Assembly (NCBI RefSeq): GCF_002154505.1
Contig: NZ_MUBM01000283.1
Span: 1 to 45,818 of the forward strand
Direction: 5' to 3'
DNA from: Streptomyces carpinensis
GTDB lineage: Bacteria > Actinomycetota > Actinomycetes > Streptomycetales > Streptomycetaceae
DNA: 45,818 nucleotides
The notes under the pieces were generated by a model. The model was not told the origin of the DNA, did no database searches, and worked only from the letters and a program-made list of their open reading frames with translations. A program made the translations under genes and the position numbers. Of this stretch, positions 17,249 through 27,834 are shown piece after piece. How positions within the stretch are numbered: the first letter of the stretch is position 1; every line of letters starts with the position of its first letter.

Positions 17249-18348
17249 TGCACACCGTCCCTGACGGCGTGGAAGTCGTCGCAAGCTGGGAGAGGACCCG
17301 TCACCTCGACAGCCCTCCGCTCCTGGTCCTCGACGCGGTCACCGGCTTCCTCGACGCACACGGCATCGGCAGCGGCCCGCTCGCGTGGCAGCGCATCGGC
17401 GACGGCCACTCCAACATCACCTATCTGATCCAGCGCGGTGGCGACTGCGTCGTACTACGCCGTGGACCGCGGCCGCCCCTGCCCAGGTCGACGCACGACA
17501 TGGTGCGCGAGGCCCGTATCCAGAAGATCCTCGGTGAGCACGGGGTACCGGTACCGGAGATCGTCGCCGTCTGCGAGGACGAGTCGCTTCTGGGCGTGCC
17601 GTTCTACCTCATGTCCCGGCTCGACGGAATCGTCATCACCGACACGATCCCACCCCACCTCTCCTCCGCCGAACAGCGCCGGGCCACCAGCGAGGCGGTC
17701 ATCGACACCCTCGTCGCCCTGCACAGCATCGACGTCACCGGAGGGGAACTCGCCTCCCTGGGTTTCCCCGAGGGCTATCTCCGGCGCCAGGTCGACAGGT
17801 TCCGCGGGTTGTGGGAGGTCAACACCACACGCAGCCTCCCTGCGGTGGAGCGCATCGGGGACTGGCTCGGCCGCAACCTGCCGACGAGCCAGGCGGCCTC
17901 GGTGGTGCACGGTGACTACCGCATGGGCAACCTCATGTTCGCTCCACAGGCGCCGGCCAAAATCCTCGCGATCCTGGACTGGGAGATGGCCACGCTGGGT
18001 GACCCGCTCGCGGACCTGGGGTACCTCACCGCCACCTACTCCGAGGCGGGCAGCCCGGCCACCCCGCTCGAACTCACCCGCGTGACCCGGTCACCCGGCT
18101 ACCTCCCCCAGCGCCGGCTGGCAGAGCGGTACCAGTCCCGCACGGGTCTCGATCTGACCCCGCTGCCCTGGTATCAGACCCTCGCCCTGTGGAAGGCAGC
18201 GATCTTCTGCGAGGCCATCTACACCCGCTGGCAGCGTGGGGAGCGTCCCCACGACAAGACCTTCGGGCCGTCGCTCGAAACGGGTGTCCCCCGACTGCTG
18301 GAGCGGGCCGGGCAATACGCCGGCCTGACGGCGACCACTCGCCGCTGA
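17248..18348 (+). CDS. APH-type phosphotransferase (LvaA / ACAD10-11 kinase-like)
   Basis: The protein has 366 residues with a bilobal APH/choline-kinase fold. IGDGHSNITYLI is the glycine-rich loop, VHGDYRMGNLMF is the catalytic loop and ILDWEMATLGDPLADLGY is the metal-binding stretch. The last is almost a trademark of the kinase domain found in ACAD10/ACAD11 and in the bacterial LvaA proteins that phosphorylate 4-hydroxyacyl-CoA. ATG 17248 overlaps the previous stop as TGATG; a GTG one codon earlier is also possible. Although such genes are often labelled aminoglycoside phosphotransferase, the context argues for a metabolic kinase and against drug resistance. It is the last clear member of the catabolic train. 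Confidence 0.9.
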   Translation: MHTVPDGVEVVASWERTRHLDSPPLLVLDAVTGFLDAHGIGSGPLAWQRIGDGHSNITYLIQRGGDCVVLRRGPRPPLPRSTHDMVREARIQKILGEHGVPVPEIVAVCEDESLLGVPFYLMSRLDGIVITDTIPPHLSSAEQRRATSEAVIDTLVALHSIDVTGGELASLGFPEGYLRRQVDRFRGLWEVNTTRSLPAVERIGDWLGRNLPTSQAASVVHGDYRMGNLMFAPQAPAKILAILDWEMATLGDPLADLGYLTATYSEAGSPATPLELTRVTRSPGYLPQRRLAERYQSRTGLDLTPLPWYQTLALWKAAIFCEAIYTRWQRGERPHDKTFGPSLETGVPRLLERAGQYAGLTATTRR

Positions 18349-18565
18349 CACCCGACGCGTCCCGGTACGGGGCTCTTCACCAACCTCGCTGCGACCAGGC
18401 CGTGGAGGCCGCGCCACCATCGAGCCCCCGCGGTCGCAGGCATGGACTTTCGACCGGTACGGAGCGCTGCCGCCCGACTCCATTGCTTGTCCTCAACGGC
18501 TGCGACCGTCTCCGCGCCCCCTCGCGCCGTGTCCGTCTTCCTTTTCATCATCAGAGAGAGGTCCC

Positions 18566-18841
18566 GTGCCCTCCGCTTCCTCCCAGCACTCCCCCCGTGA
18601 CACACGGGTGCTGGTCACTGTCAACGCGCTGCCGCTCGCCGTCGGTGTCTTGCTCTCCTGCTCCAGGGCCCTCGGAGAGATCTCCGTGTACGGACGTCTC
18701 ACCCTCGGCATGACGTGGGCGCTCACGCAGCTCGTCGTCCTCGTCGTCGGGACGTGGTGGTACGAGAACCGGGCCGCGTCCTCCAGCGAACCGGCGTCGG
18801 CGACGACTGCTGCCTCTCGTCCGGCCGGGGGCAACTGGTGA
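18566..18841 (+). CDS. DUF485-like small membrane protein (symporter partner)
   Basis: The protein has 91 residues and two transmembrane helices, around residues 17-35 and 47-66. EISVYGRLTLGMTWALTQLV followed by VGTWWYENRA is typical of the small DUF485 proteins encoded just before sodium:solute symporters. The start is GTG at 18566, with AGAGAGAG upstream. Its stop overlaps the GTG start of the next gene (GTGA), the usual coupling for this pair. Because the symporter that follows is broken, this gene is probably a functionless survivor. It lies 217 bp after the kinase gene and may have its own promoter. Confidence 0.65.
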   Translation: MPSASSQHSPRDTRVLVTVNALPLAVGVLLSCSRALGEISVYGRLTLGMTWALTQLVVLVVGTWWYENRAASSSEPASATTAASRPAGGNW

Positions 18842-20152
18842 CGGTTTCCCTCCTGAGCTTCAGCTCGCCCGACCTCATCGGCTCCGCCGCGAGGCGCGGT
18901 CATCACCGCCTTCCTAGCTTCATCGGCCTTTGCCTCCCGTGGGTCTTCACCCTCGCCACTCAGGACGACGCCCCGGAACGCCTCTACGTCGCCGACCGGT
19001 CTCTCCCACCCGTCTTCAACGGCGTCGCGACGGCGGGAGAACAGATCACGGTCGTCATTCTGGTCTCGCTGCCGGGAGCGATCGCCCTCTTCGGCTACGA
19101 CGGAGTCTCGACCGCCGTCGACAGTGCCCTCGCACTCGGCGTCTTCCTGCTCCTCGCCTCCAGGATTCGCGCGACCCGCCGCTACACCCTGGGCGACCTG
19201 TTCTCCCTGCGTGCTGAGGGACCGGGAACGCGGATCGCCGGTGCGGTGGTGACGCTGTGCATCGCCGTACCCCTGCTCATGGTTCAACTGCGTGCCGGCG
19301 GCAGGACCGCCGCTCTTCTGATCGACATGCCGACCGAGACGGCCCAGGTGGTGTGCACGGTGCTGATGGGATTCCTCATCACCTGCTTCGCAGCAGTGGC
19401 CGATCTGCGCGGCACCAGTTTCGTACAGGTCGCCAAGGTGCCCGTAGCCCTGGCGACGCTCGCCGCAGTCACCCTGCTGGCGCTCCGCCTGTTCGACTGG
19501 AGCCCTGAATCCGTGCTGTCGGCCGCCATGGACAAGAGCATGTCGCCGGATGACTACCTCAGCCCCGGACTGTGGGCGCACACCGCCGACTTCGGGCCGC
19601 TCGGCACGATCAGCGACCACATCGTCGTCATCCTCGGCGCCGCGATGATGCCCCATCTGCTCCTTCGCGTCAGCGCAGCCGGGACGTGCCCGCCGCTCGG
19701 CGCTCACTGAGCGTCGCCGTAGGGCTGACCGGCCTCTTCTACCTGCTCCTGATCACGACCGGCTTCGCCGCGGCCGCGGTGGTGGGCAGCGAACAGATCG
19801 GGGCGGTCGATGCGAAGGGACAGGGAGCCCCGATCCTTCTGGCATCGGAGGTCCTCCCCACCACTCCACCAGCCGGGTCGTGCTCATCACCCTCGTGGCC
19901 TGTGTCGCCTTCCTCGCCGTCCTCACAGCCGTGGCGAGCGTGACCTTCGCCGCTGCCGTCTCCGTGACCCGCGACCTGATCGGGCAGAAGGGCCGTACCT
20001 CGCTGAGCCTCGCGGCCTCCTGCGTGTTCCCCGCGCTCGTCTACTCCTTCCTCTGGACCGGCTTCAACCCCGGACACAACGGGGGAGGTGAGCCTTCCTC
20101 TGCAGAGGGACAGCCCTCCGTAGACGAGCCACAGCAGCCCTCGGCGCCGCAT
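18838..20152 (+). pseudogene. Sodium:solute symporter (SSS family), broken by frameshifts, a deletion and an apparent inversion
   Basis: Three plus-strand frames in series read as one transporter. From GTG 18838 the first frame contains ERLYVADRSLPPVFNG, AIALFGYDG and ITCFAAVADLRGTSFVQV, and is lost near 19,670. The second continues SRDVPAARRSLSVAVGLTG up to about 19,860. The third reads VVLITLVACVAFLAVLTA and ends in FPALVYSFLWTGFN at about 20,070. Relative to the family, some tens of residues seem missing just before that last stretch. The expected continuation (RRGLLWLVYGGLSLC, later SPVVSG) is found on the opposite strand between 20,152 and 20,071, as if that piece had flipped. The intact protein would have imported a small organic acid or similar solute with sodium. 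It cannot be functional as written. Confidence 0.8.
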
Positions 20153-20301
20153 CCTCTCGTTGCAACGGCGGCAGAGGGGATGGACGCGATGACCGCCTCT
20201 CAGGCGTTATGGTCATGGATCCGCGCACCCAGACCCTCCGCCCACTCCAGCGCCCACGCCTTGAGTTGTTCGATCTGCCGGGAGGTGAGCCCGTACGCGG
20301 T

Positions 20302-20859
20302 TTAGTCCTCATCCTCGTACCAGTCCGCGCCGATCAGCCGGTCCCGGAGATCTTTGAGGCTGAACTCGTCGTGGGCGCGACGGCGGCCCAGGGATTCGAG
20401 GTCGGCGGTGGAGCGGTGGCGGGAGGCAGCCTGGACGTCGATGAGGTCGCGGACGGTACCGCGGTCGGCGAGGGCACGGACCTTTGTGCCGATCACGTCG
20501 TCGAGGGAAAGAACGGGGCCGTAGGGGGTCTGGGCAGGCGGAGCCCAGAACGCCTCCTTGAGGGCGTCGACCTCGCACTCCTCGCCGGTGTCCGGATCGG
20601 TGACGAGGAACCGGCCGCTGAGCGGATCGGTCTGGACGTGCGTGGTTCGCCATCCGCGCGCGCTGAGGCCTGCTGTGAGTGAGGCGACGATCTCCTGCAT
20701 CGGAGCGGGGTTCTCGGTGGCGACGTCGAGGTCACGGCTGAAGCGTTCGACCAGGCCGTGGGCCTGCACGGCGTATCGGCCGGTGAGGACCAGAGGGTAG
20801 GGGGAGCCGAGGTCGAGGATGTCGGCGAGGAGACGCTCGTGGGGCGGAGTGAGCCTCAC
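20302..20859 (-). CDS. Nucleotidyltransferase, AbiEii/AbiGii toxin-like, probably shortened by a stop
   Basis: Starting at GTG 20859 the protein has 185 residues. LVLTGRYAVQAHGLVERFSR followed by DLDVAT is the nucleotidyltransferase core (G-x-x-A-x-x-x-H plus the D-x-D motif) of AbiEii-type toxins. VLSLDDVIGTKVRALADRG and DLIDVQAA are typical downstream motifs. After the TAA at 20302-20304 the same frame stays open for 33 more codons (AYGLTSRQIEQLKAWALEWA) to a TGA at 20200. That looks like the normal C-terminal helix of the family, so the TAA is probably a nonsense mutation. It overlaps the upstream gene by 4 bp (GTGA). Systems of this kind act as toxin-antitoxin or phage-defence pairs. Confidence 0.75.
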   Translation of the reverse strand: MRLTPPHERLLADILDLGSPYPLVLTGRYAVQAHGLVERFSRDLDVATENPAPMQEIVASLTAGLSARGWRTTHVQTDPLSGRFLVTDPDTGEECEVDALKEAFWAPPAQTPYGPVLSLDDVIGTKVRALADRGTVRDLIDVQAASRHRSTADLESLGRRRAHDEFSLKDLRDRLIGADWYEDED

Positions 20860-21185
20860 TCGGCGGTCGTGTCGGCCGGAGCGGTGCGGAGCGGCTCGGG
20901 GAAGGCATCCTCCCAGACCTCGCGGATGTAGGGACTGATCAAGCGCCGCAGCACGGGCCACTGCTCGGTGAGCAGCCGGTGGTGCAGGAGAGCCACCAGG
21001 TCCTCACCCAGTCCTTCGGCGAGGACGGTCCGGTAGAGCGTCATGCGGGACTTCGGACGGTCCAGTCTGTAGCTCGTCCGCCCGGACCAGACGATGTGGA
21101 GCGGCAGGTCCACGTTGCCCTCGACGGGGCCGGCCAGATCCTGCAAGCGCTCCGGCAGTCGGCTACGGTAGCGGTCCCGCAGCAC
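20856..21185 (-). CDS. Conserved partner of the AbiEii-like gene; true start probably upstream and frameshifted
   Basis: As written the frame from GTG 21185 gives 109 residues (RYRSRLPERLQDLAGPVEGN, LPLHIVWSGRTSY, TVLAEGLGEDLVALLHHRLL). I do not know a named family, but this type of small protein accompanies AbiEii-like nucleotidyltransferases in streptomycetes, so it may be the antitoxin or an essential partner. An ATG at 21216 begins MDTPITP, then hits a run of seven C (plus strand G at 21194-21200). Removing one base of that run joins MDTPITP to RAEVLRDRYRSR in frame, so a one-base slip seems to have detached the start. It could be a sequencing error, decay, or a switchable tract. Confidence 0.6.
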   Translation of the reverse strand: MLRDRYRSRLPERLQDLAGPVEGNVDLPLHIVWSGRTSYRLDRPKSRMTLYRTVLAEGLGEDLVALLHHRLLTEQWPVLRRLISPYIREVWEDAFPEPLRTAPADTTAE

Positions 21186-21660
21186 CTCGGCGCGGGGGGG
21201 TGATCGGCGTGTCCATGCATTCAGTATCGCTGCTGGGAGGCGGCGGCATGGCGGATACGGGGGTCCCCTGTCGTACGTACGGGTCGGGCGGCCGGCCGCC
21301 CTTCCATCGGAGATCTCACCCAGTGGGCGCTTGGCGCATCATCGCCTACCCGCGAGCATCCCCCAGGCGGCGCGGCAACCGGCTGCCCTGCAGACCCGGG
21401 ACCAGCCCCGCTCGCGGGCGCGGGTGATCATGACGCAGCAGGTCACGCGGTGGGCCGCCGCAGCGGAGTCGGCTGCGGCTTCGGTCTCGGTGTCGGAGAT
21501 GACGACGGTGCCGAAGGTGAGGCCCATGGCGCCGGCGCAGTGGACGAGAAGGTCACCGGAGCGGGCGAGGTCGCGATCACGGCCGGAGTGGGCTGGCGGC
21601 ATTCACAAGGCACGCCGCTTCGGTCCCGAACGCAGCCCACTCACTCCGGACCCATACCGC

Positions 21661-21791
21661 GGACGAGCTGTCGAGTAACGCAGCGAACGTCCCAAGCGGG
21701 AGCCAGGCACTGTGTCCAGGTCCCCCGTCATCGCGGCCACCTGGTCAGCAAGCTGGGACGCTCCGGCGCCCAATGCTGACCGTTTGCTGAC
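21661..21791. repeat. Diverged direct repeat, copy 1 (partner at 27708-27826)
   Basis: Both copies begin with CGAGCTGTCGAG..ACGCA and end with GGTCAGCAAGC, a variable stretch and then TGCTGACC(G/A)TTTGCTGAC. The last block matches at 17 of 18 positions (21774-21791 against 27809-27826). The interior has diverged. The copies are in the same orientation and bracket the katG-to-helicase segment. Confidence 0.5.
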
Positions 21792-22289
21792 CCGAGCGGC
21801 GTCATCAAGCCTCTGACCTGCGGAAACACCCAAACGCTAGATCTTGGACTGAACATGGTGCGCAGCATTCGGTCGTCTAGAGGGTTGGCTCCCTGCCTGC
21901 TCTTGCAGGTCAAGGGCGTTTTTCGCTCTACATCGACACGGTTTTCCAACGGGGTGCCGATCAACATCAAGGACTGAAGCTGACCAGTCGCTGACTTACT
22001 TGACGGCACGTCCGCAATGAAGACGAAAGGACACTACGCGGCAGGCGCGGACTACGCTCGTGGCAGCGGTCACATCATTGTTCACGCCCCAGCCCTTGCG
22101 GAATGTTCCGGGACTGGAGCGATCGACCATCGCGCAGTGACGAAGGCCGGGGCCCTGGCGCGGTGCGAGCCTCTCGGGTGTGAACGGCAGCGTCATCATC
22201 CAATCGTTGCCCAGGGCGCTGAGCTGGTCGGCGAGCGGGTCGGCGGGGATGTCGTCGCGGACGGAGCCCTGGGCCCGCCGGGTCGCGAG

Positions 22290-22449
22290 TATCGGTGGCG
22301 TCGAACGACACGTGGTGCAATCCGCCACCGGTCCGCTCCAGGAACCGGTTGAACGACATATCGGCCGCACTGCGCGGCAAGACGACCTCGATGATGAGTC
22401 CCAAAAACGCACGGAACCAGGTCCAGCGGGCGTCCAACGCGTGGCCCAC
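22290..22449 (-). pseudogene. Possible glyoxalase/VOC-family remnant
   Basis: The minus strand from 22449 reads AFLGLIIEVVLPRSAADMSF and then FLERTGGGLHHVSFDATD. The second part is very like the second metal-binding strand of methylmalonyl-CoA epimerase or other vicinal-oxygen-chelate proteins. The frame then turns into low-complexity RPRR-type sequence, so only about 50 codons look genuine. There is no intact gene. I offer this only on motif resemblance. Confidence 0.3.
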
Positions 22450-22834
22450 CAGATGGCGATCAAGATGGACGACTACTCACTCAGGCCGTTCGCCCGCCCG
22501 CCGTTCGAGGCGTACCACGCCCTACGGCCGCCACCAGCCGGGCCCCTCCGGCCAGTCCGGGTGCTGTCATATTCGATTCGGCCTGCGTCGCAAGTCGGCG
22601 CGGAAGCAGAAAGGCCGCCCCTTCTCTCACGTCTGTCCTATGGGGGTGCTCTGCGTGTTTCATGGAGGTGTGGTCTGCGGTGCGCGACCATACGGACGCG
22701 GCACGGCAATTTTCCAGCCGGTGGGAGCCATGGCGCGCTGATTTTGTGAGTCGACGTGCTCGACACCAGCGAGGTCAACGACGTCAAGAGCGGTGGCCGG
22801 CAGCAGGAACACCGAGACAGGAAGAAGAACGGGC

Positions 22835-25027
<2,193 letters not shown>

Positions 25028-25032
25028 GTCCG

Positions 25033-25068
25033 ACGTCCCGGTCGGCCCTCATCGGCCGGCCGGGACGT
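25033..25068 (+). terminator. Terminator hairpin after katG
   Basis: The arm at 25033-25047 (ACGTCCCGGTCGGCC) pairs with 25054-25068 (GGCCGGCCGGGACGT), with one G-U pair and a six-base loop. It starts six bases after the katG stop. There is no T-run, as is common for terminators in high-GC actinomycetes. Confidence 0.75.
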
Positions 25069-25577
25069 GGAGAAGTGTGGCCCTCTGCGGTCCTGAGCCG
25101 TATGCCTGCGTGAGCGGGTCGGCTCCACGTCGTTGTCTGCTCCTGGTCCAGGGCTGGGAGAGGCCGCGAGCGCGAAACCGGTGCCGGCCTCCCCTGCCGC
25201 CGGCGACGCCGGATCCGTCGGGGCCGCCGCCCTGGCTGCCGTGGTCGGTCTCGACCGGGAGTGCCTGCTGATCGCCCAGAACGGCGCCCGGCGCCGGGTG
25301 GGATGGCCGGACGCGCCGGTGTCGCACCGGGCCGTCAGCTACGTCCTGGCCCCGTGCAACGCCGGCGACCGTACGTCCCGTCCGGGAATGCCGGCGCGGC
25401 GGCACCACCGAGCCGCGCCCCACCGCAGCCGGGCCATTCCCACAGGCGAGAACCCTGGCTACGCCCCGCCCGCAACGCGCGCACGGTATGCGCACGTTGC
25501 GGGCCACGGCACCGGGCGCGCGAGTGGACAGCGCGCAGAGTGCCGGTAATGCGGCCGGACAGGCGGGACCGATCGAC
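25069..25577. other. Non-coding stretch between katG and the DUF5302 gene
   Basis: About 500 bp with no supported gene. A plus-strand open frame at 25133-25549 has a short protein-like piece (VVGLDRECLLIAQNGARRR) but then becomes arginine-rich and proline-rich, and lacks a clear ribosome site. I see no repeats or motifs. Confidence 0.4.
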
Positions 25578-25820
25578 TCAGCCGCCGCTCTTTCGCCTGA
25601 ACGACCGCTGGCTCGCAGCCGGGCCGTGCGCCGCACGTACCTTCGACGCATCCGGATTGGCGGCCACATCGGCCGCGTCCGCCTGCGCACCGCGCTTGCG
25701 CGCCAAGGCTTCACGGAACTTGCGCTTGAGGTCGTAGTTGCCGTCGCTGTCCGGCGCCAGAGGTGACGTCTCGGGGGCAGGCGGCTCCGAACCTTCCGTA
25801 GTTACGGGCTCTGCGGTCAT
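25578..25820 (-). CDS. DUF5302 family small protein
   Basis: The protein has 80 residues: an acidic, proline-rich N-terminus (MTAEPVTTEGSEPPAPETSP), then NYDLKRKFREALARKRG and a basic tail PAASQRSFRRKSGG. This matches the small DUF5302 proteins widespread in Streptomyces, whose function is unknown. A perfect AGGAGGT lies five bases before ATG 25820. It is monocistronic, on the same strand as and 212 bp downstream of the helicase gene. Confidence 0.85.
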   Translation of the reverse strand: MTAEPVTTEGSEPPAPETSPLAPDSDGNYDLKRKFREALARKRGAQADAADVAANPDASKVRAAHGPAASQRSFRRKSGG

Positions 25821-26032
25821 GGTGACCTCCTGGGTTCGGGGGTGGGCAAGCACAGCTTGTCATGCCGGGCGCAGTGCGGGGCGCCGACAACATATCCTGC
25901 TTCGTTCTGGCGGATATCCCTCCCACGGCCGAGGGCGTTCGCTTCGTGGTGGAGGGGCACAGGACCGGTTTCGGGCCGGGCCGTGGGATGTCGATCCCGT
26001 GGCCATGAGATTTGCCGGCAGGCCAACGGTTC

Positions 26033-27448
26033 TCAGCCGTTGCGACGCACGAGGGCGGCCTTGCGGGCCTCGGCGAGTTTGCGGGCCTCGCCGGCCTTTC
26101 GAGACTTGCCGCCGGCGCCGCGGGAGGGGTCCTTGCTGGTGCCGAAGCCGCGGAAAGGAGCATTGCTGTTCTTGGGCCGGGGGACGGCGGCCCCGCCGTC
26201 GAGCGGAGTGCCGGAGGGAGTCTTGGCGCCGGTGATCCGGCTCAGCTCCGCCTCGCCCGAGCGCACCTTGGTGACGGTCGGCTCGATGCCGGCCCCGGCC
26301 AGCATTCGGCTCGTCTCGCGCCGATGGCCCGCCGGCACGAGCGTGACCACTCTGCCCGACTCACCGGCGCGGGCGGTGCGGCCGGCCCGGTGCACATAGT
26401 CCTTGGGGTCGGTGGGCGGGTCGACGTTGACCACGAGATCGAGGTCGTCGACGTGCAGGCCACGGGCCGCGACATTGGTAGCCACCAGAACGGTGATCTG
26501 GCCGTTCTTGAACTGCGCCAGGGTCCGTGTGCGCTGCGGCTGGGACTTGCCGCTGTGCAGGGCCCCGGCGTGCACCCCGCTGGCCCGCAGATGCCGGGTG
26601 AGCTGGTCGACGGCGTGCTTGGTGTCGAGAAACAGCAGTACGCGGCCGTCACGGGCGGCGATCTCCGTGGTAACCGCGTAGCGGTCAGGTCCGTGGACGA
26701 CCAGAACATGGTGCTCCATCGTCGAGACCGTGCCCCCCGGCGGGTCGACCGAGTGGACGACGGGGTTGTGGAGGTAGCGGCGGACCAGCTGATCGACGTC
26801 GCGATCCAGAGTGGCCGAGAACAGCATCCGCTGACCGTCGGGGTGTACCTGGTCGAGCACGTCGACAACCTGCGGCAGGAATCCCAAGTCGCACATCTGG
26901 TCGGCCTCGTCCAGGACGGTGACCCTTACCCGTCCCAGGCGGCAGGCGTTGCGCTCGATCAGGTCGTGCAGGCGTCCGGGGGTGGCGACGACCACCTCGG
27001 CTCCCTGGCGCAGCGCGGCGACCTGCCGGCCGATCGACATGCCGCCGACGATCGTGGCCATCCGCAGCCGCAGTGCCTCGGCGTACGGCGCCAGCGCCTC
27101 GGTGACCTGTTGGGCCAGCTCCCGGGTGGGCACAAGGATCAGAGCGAGGGGCTGCTTCGGTTCGGCGCGCCGCCCGGCCGTACGTGTCAGCAGCGGCAGG
27201 CCGAAGGCGAGCGTCTTGCCCGATCCGGTGCGCCCGCGCCCCAGGACGTCGCGCCCCTCCAGGGCATCGGGCAGTGTGGCGGCCTGGATCGGAAAGGGTT
27301 CGCGCACCCCGAGTCCGCTCAGTGTCCGCAGCACCTCCACCGGCAGTTCCAGACCGGCGAAGGAGACGGCCGCGGGCAGCGCCGGGGTCGTGGCCCCGGG
27401 CTGGGCGGGTCCGCCGTGAGCGATGCCGGAGTCATCGGGATGCTTCAT
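26033..27448 (-). CDS. DEAD-box RNA helicase (paralogue 1)
   Basis: The protein has 471 residues. Helicase motifs in order: PFPIQAATLPDAL (Q motif), GRGRTGSGKT (Walker A), PTRELAQQ, TPGRLHDLI, LDEADQM (DEAD-type Walker B), FSATLDRD (SAT), VLVATNVAARG and HRAGRTARAGESG. It unwinds short RNA duplexes with ATP. The tail, after residue about 400, is basic (GGKSRKAGEARKLAEARKAA) and probably binds RNA. ATG 27448 has GGAAGG upstream. It is clearly paralogous to the helicase at 33.2 kb: most motifs and long stretches between them are the same. The DUF5302 gene follows on the same strand. Confidence 0.95.
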   Translation of the reverse strand: MKHPDDSGIAHGGPAQPGATTPALPAAVSFAGLELPVEVLRTLSGLGVREPFPIQAATLPDALEGRDVLGRGRTGSGKTLAFGLPLLTRTAGRRAEPKQPLALILVPTRELAQQVTEALAPYAEALRLRMATIVGGMSIGRQVAALRQGAEVVVATPGRLHDLIERNACRLGRVRVTVLDEADQMCDLGFLPQVVDVLDQVHPDGQRMLFSATLDRDVDQLVRRYLHNPVVHSVDPPGGTVSTMEHHVLVVHGPDRYAVTTEIAARDGRVLLFLDTKHAVDQLTRHLRASGVHAGALHSGKSQPQRTRTLAQFKNGQITVLVATNVAARGLHVDDLDLVVNVDPPTDPKDYVHRAGRTARAGESGRVVTLVPAGHRRETSRMLAGAGIEPTVTKVRSGEAELSRITGAKTPSGTPLDGGAAVPRPKNSNAPFRGFGTSKDPSRGAGGKSRKAGEARKLAEARKAALVRRNG

Positions 27449-27707
27449 GAACAGCCTTCCGCAGGGGAACGTACCGAGGAAGGCCCGGCAGGATCGAACA
27501 GTCCCCTCACCAGCGGAACCGAACAGGCAGAATCGCCCACCGCGACGACCACGCAAACGCATCACCCTAACACAAGACGTTACATCGCGCCGTGATACCG
27601 ATCGCCCGCCCGAGTCGATGACCCGACGCGGACCGCCTCACGCACGGCGAGACCGTGACGGCCTGAGGCTGCATCGCGAACGGCTTGAAGAAGGAGCCCA
27701 TCCCACG

Positions 27708-27826
27708 GGGCGAGCTGTCGAGCCACGCACCAAGTCTTCGAGCAGCGCGCCGGGCGGCGCAGCAGGCCCTGCCGCGGATGCAGGTCAGCAAGCCCGGACA
27801 CCGTCCGGTGCTGACCATTTGCTGAC
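27708..27826. repeat. Diverged direct repeat, copy 2 (partner at 21661-21791)
   Basis: It begins GGGCGAGCTGTCGAGCCACG and ends with TGCTGACCATTTGCTGAC, matching the edges of the copy at 21.7 kb. It abuts the broken end of the IS110 transposase remnant at about 27,830, so the repeat may be part of, or a target of, that element. The 260 bp between it and the helicase start hold no gene that I can support. Confidence 0.5.
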
Positions 27827-27834
27827 AGCTGTCC

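Larger units (their letters stand above)
21217..22834. other. 1.6-kb gene-poor stretch before katG
   Basis: I find no intact gene here. Short open frames on both strands have scrambled, arginine/proline-rich compositions. The stretch contains one copy of a diverged repeat (21661-21791), a possible glyoxalase-like remnant on the minus strand near 22,300-22,450, and then the katG leader. Some parts, around 21,830-22,010, are less GC-rich than the surrounding DNA. It is probably debris from earlier insertions and deletions. Confidence 0.5.

Noticed and set aside
17248..18348. Aminoglycoside-resistance phosphotransferase
   Set aside because: The fold is shared, but DWEMATLGDPLADLGY and the coupling to an acyl-CoA dehydrogenase indicate the ACAD10/11-type metabolic kinase.
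21339..21602. Minus-strand frame of 87 codons in the gene-poor stretch
   Set aside because: A central piece (CAGAMGLTFGTVVISDTETE) looks ordered but there is no ribosome site, no family and the ends are arginine-rich.
25133..25549. Small gene after katG
   Set aside because: Only a short central piece looks protein-like; no start signal and the rest is low complexity.
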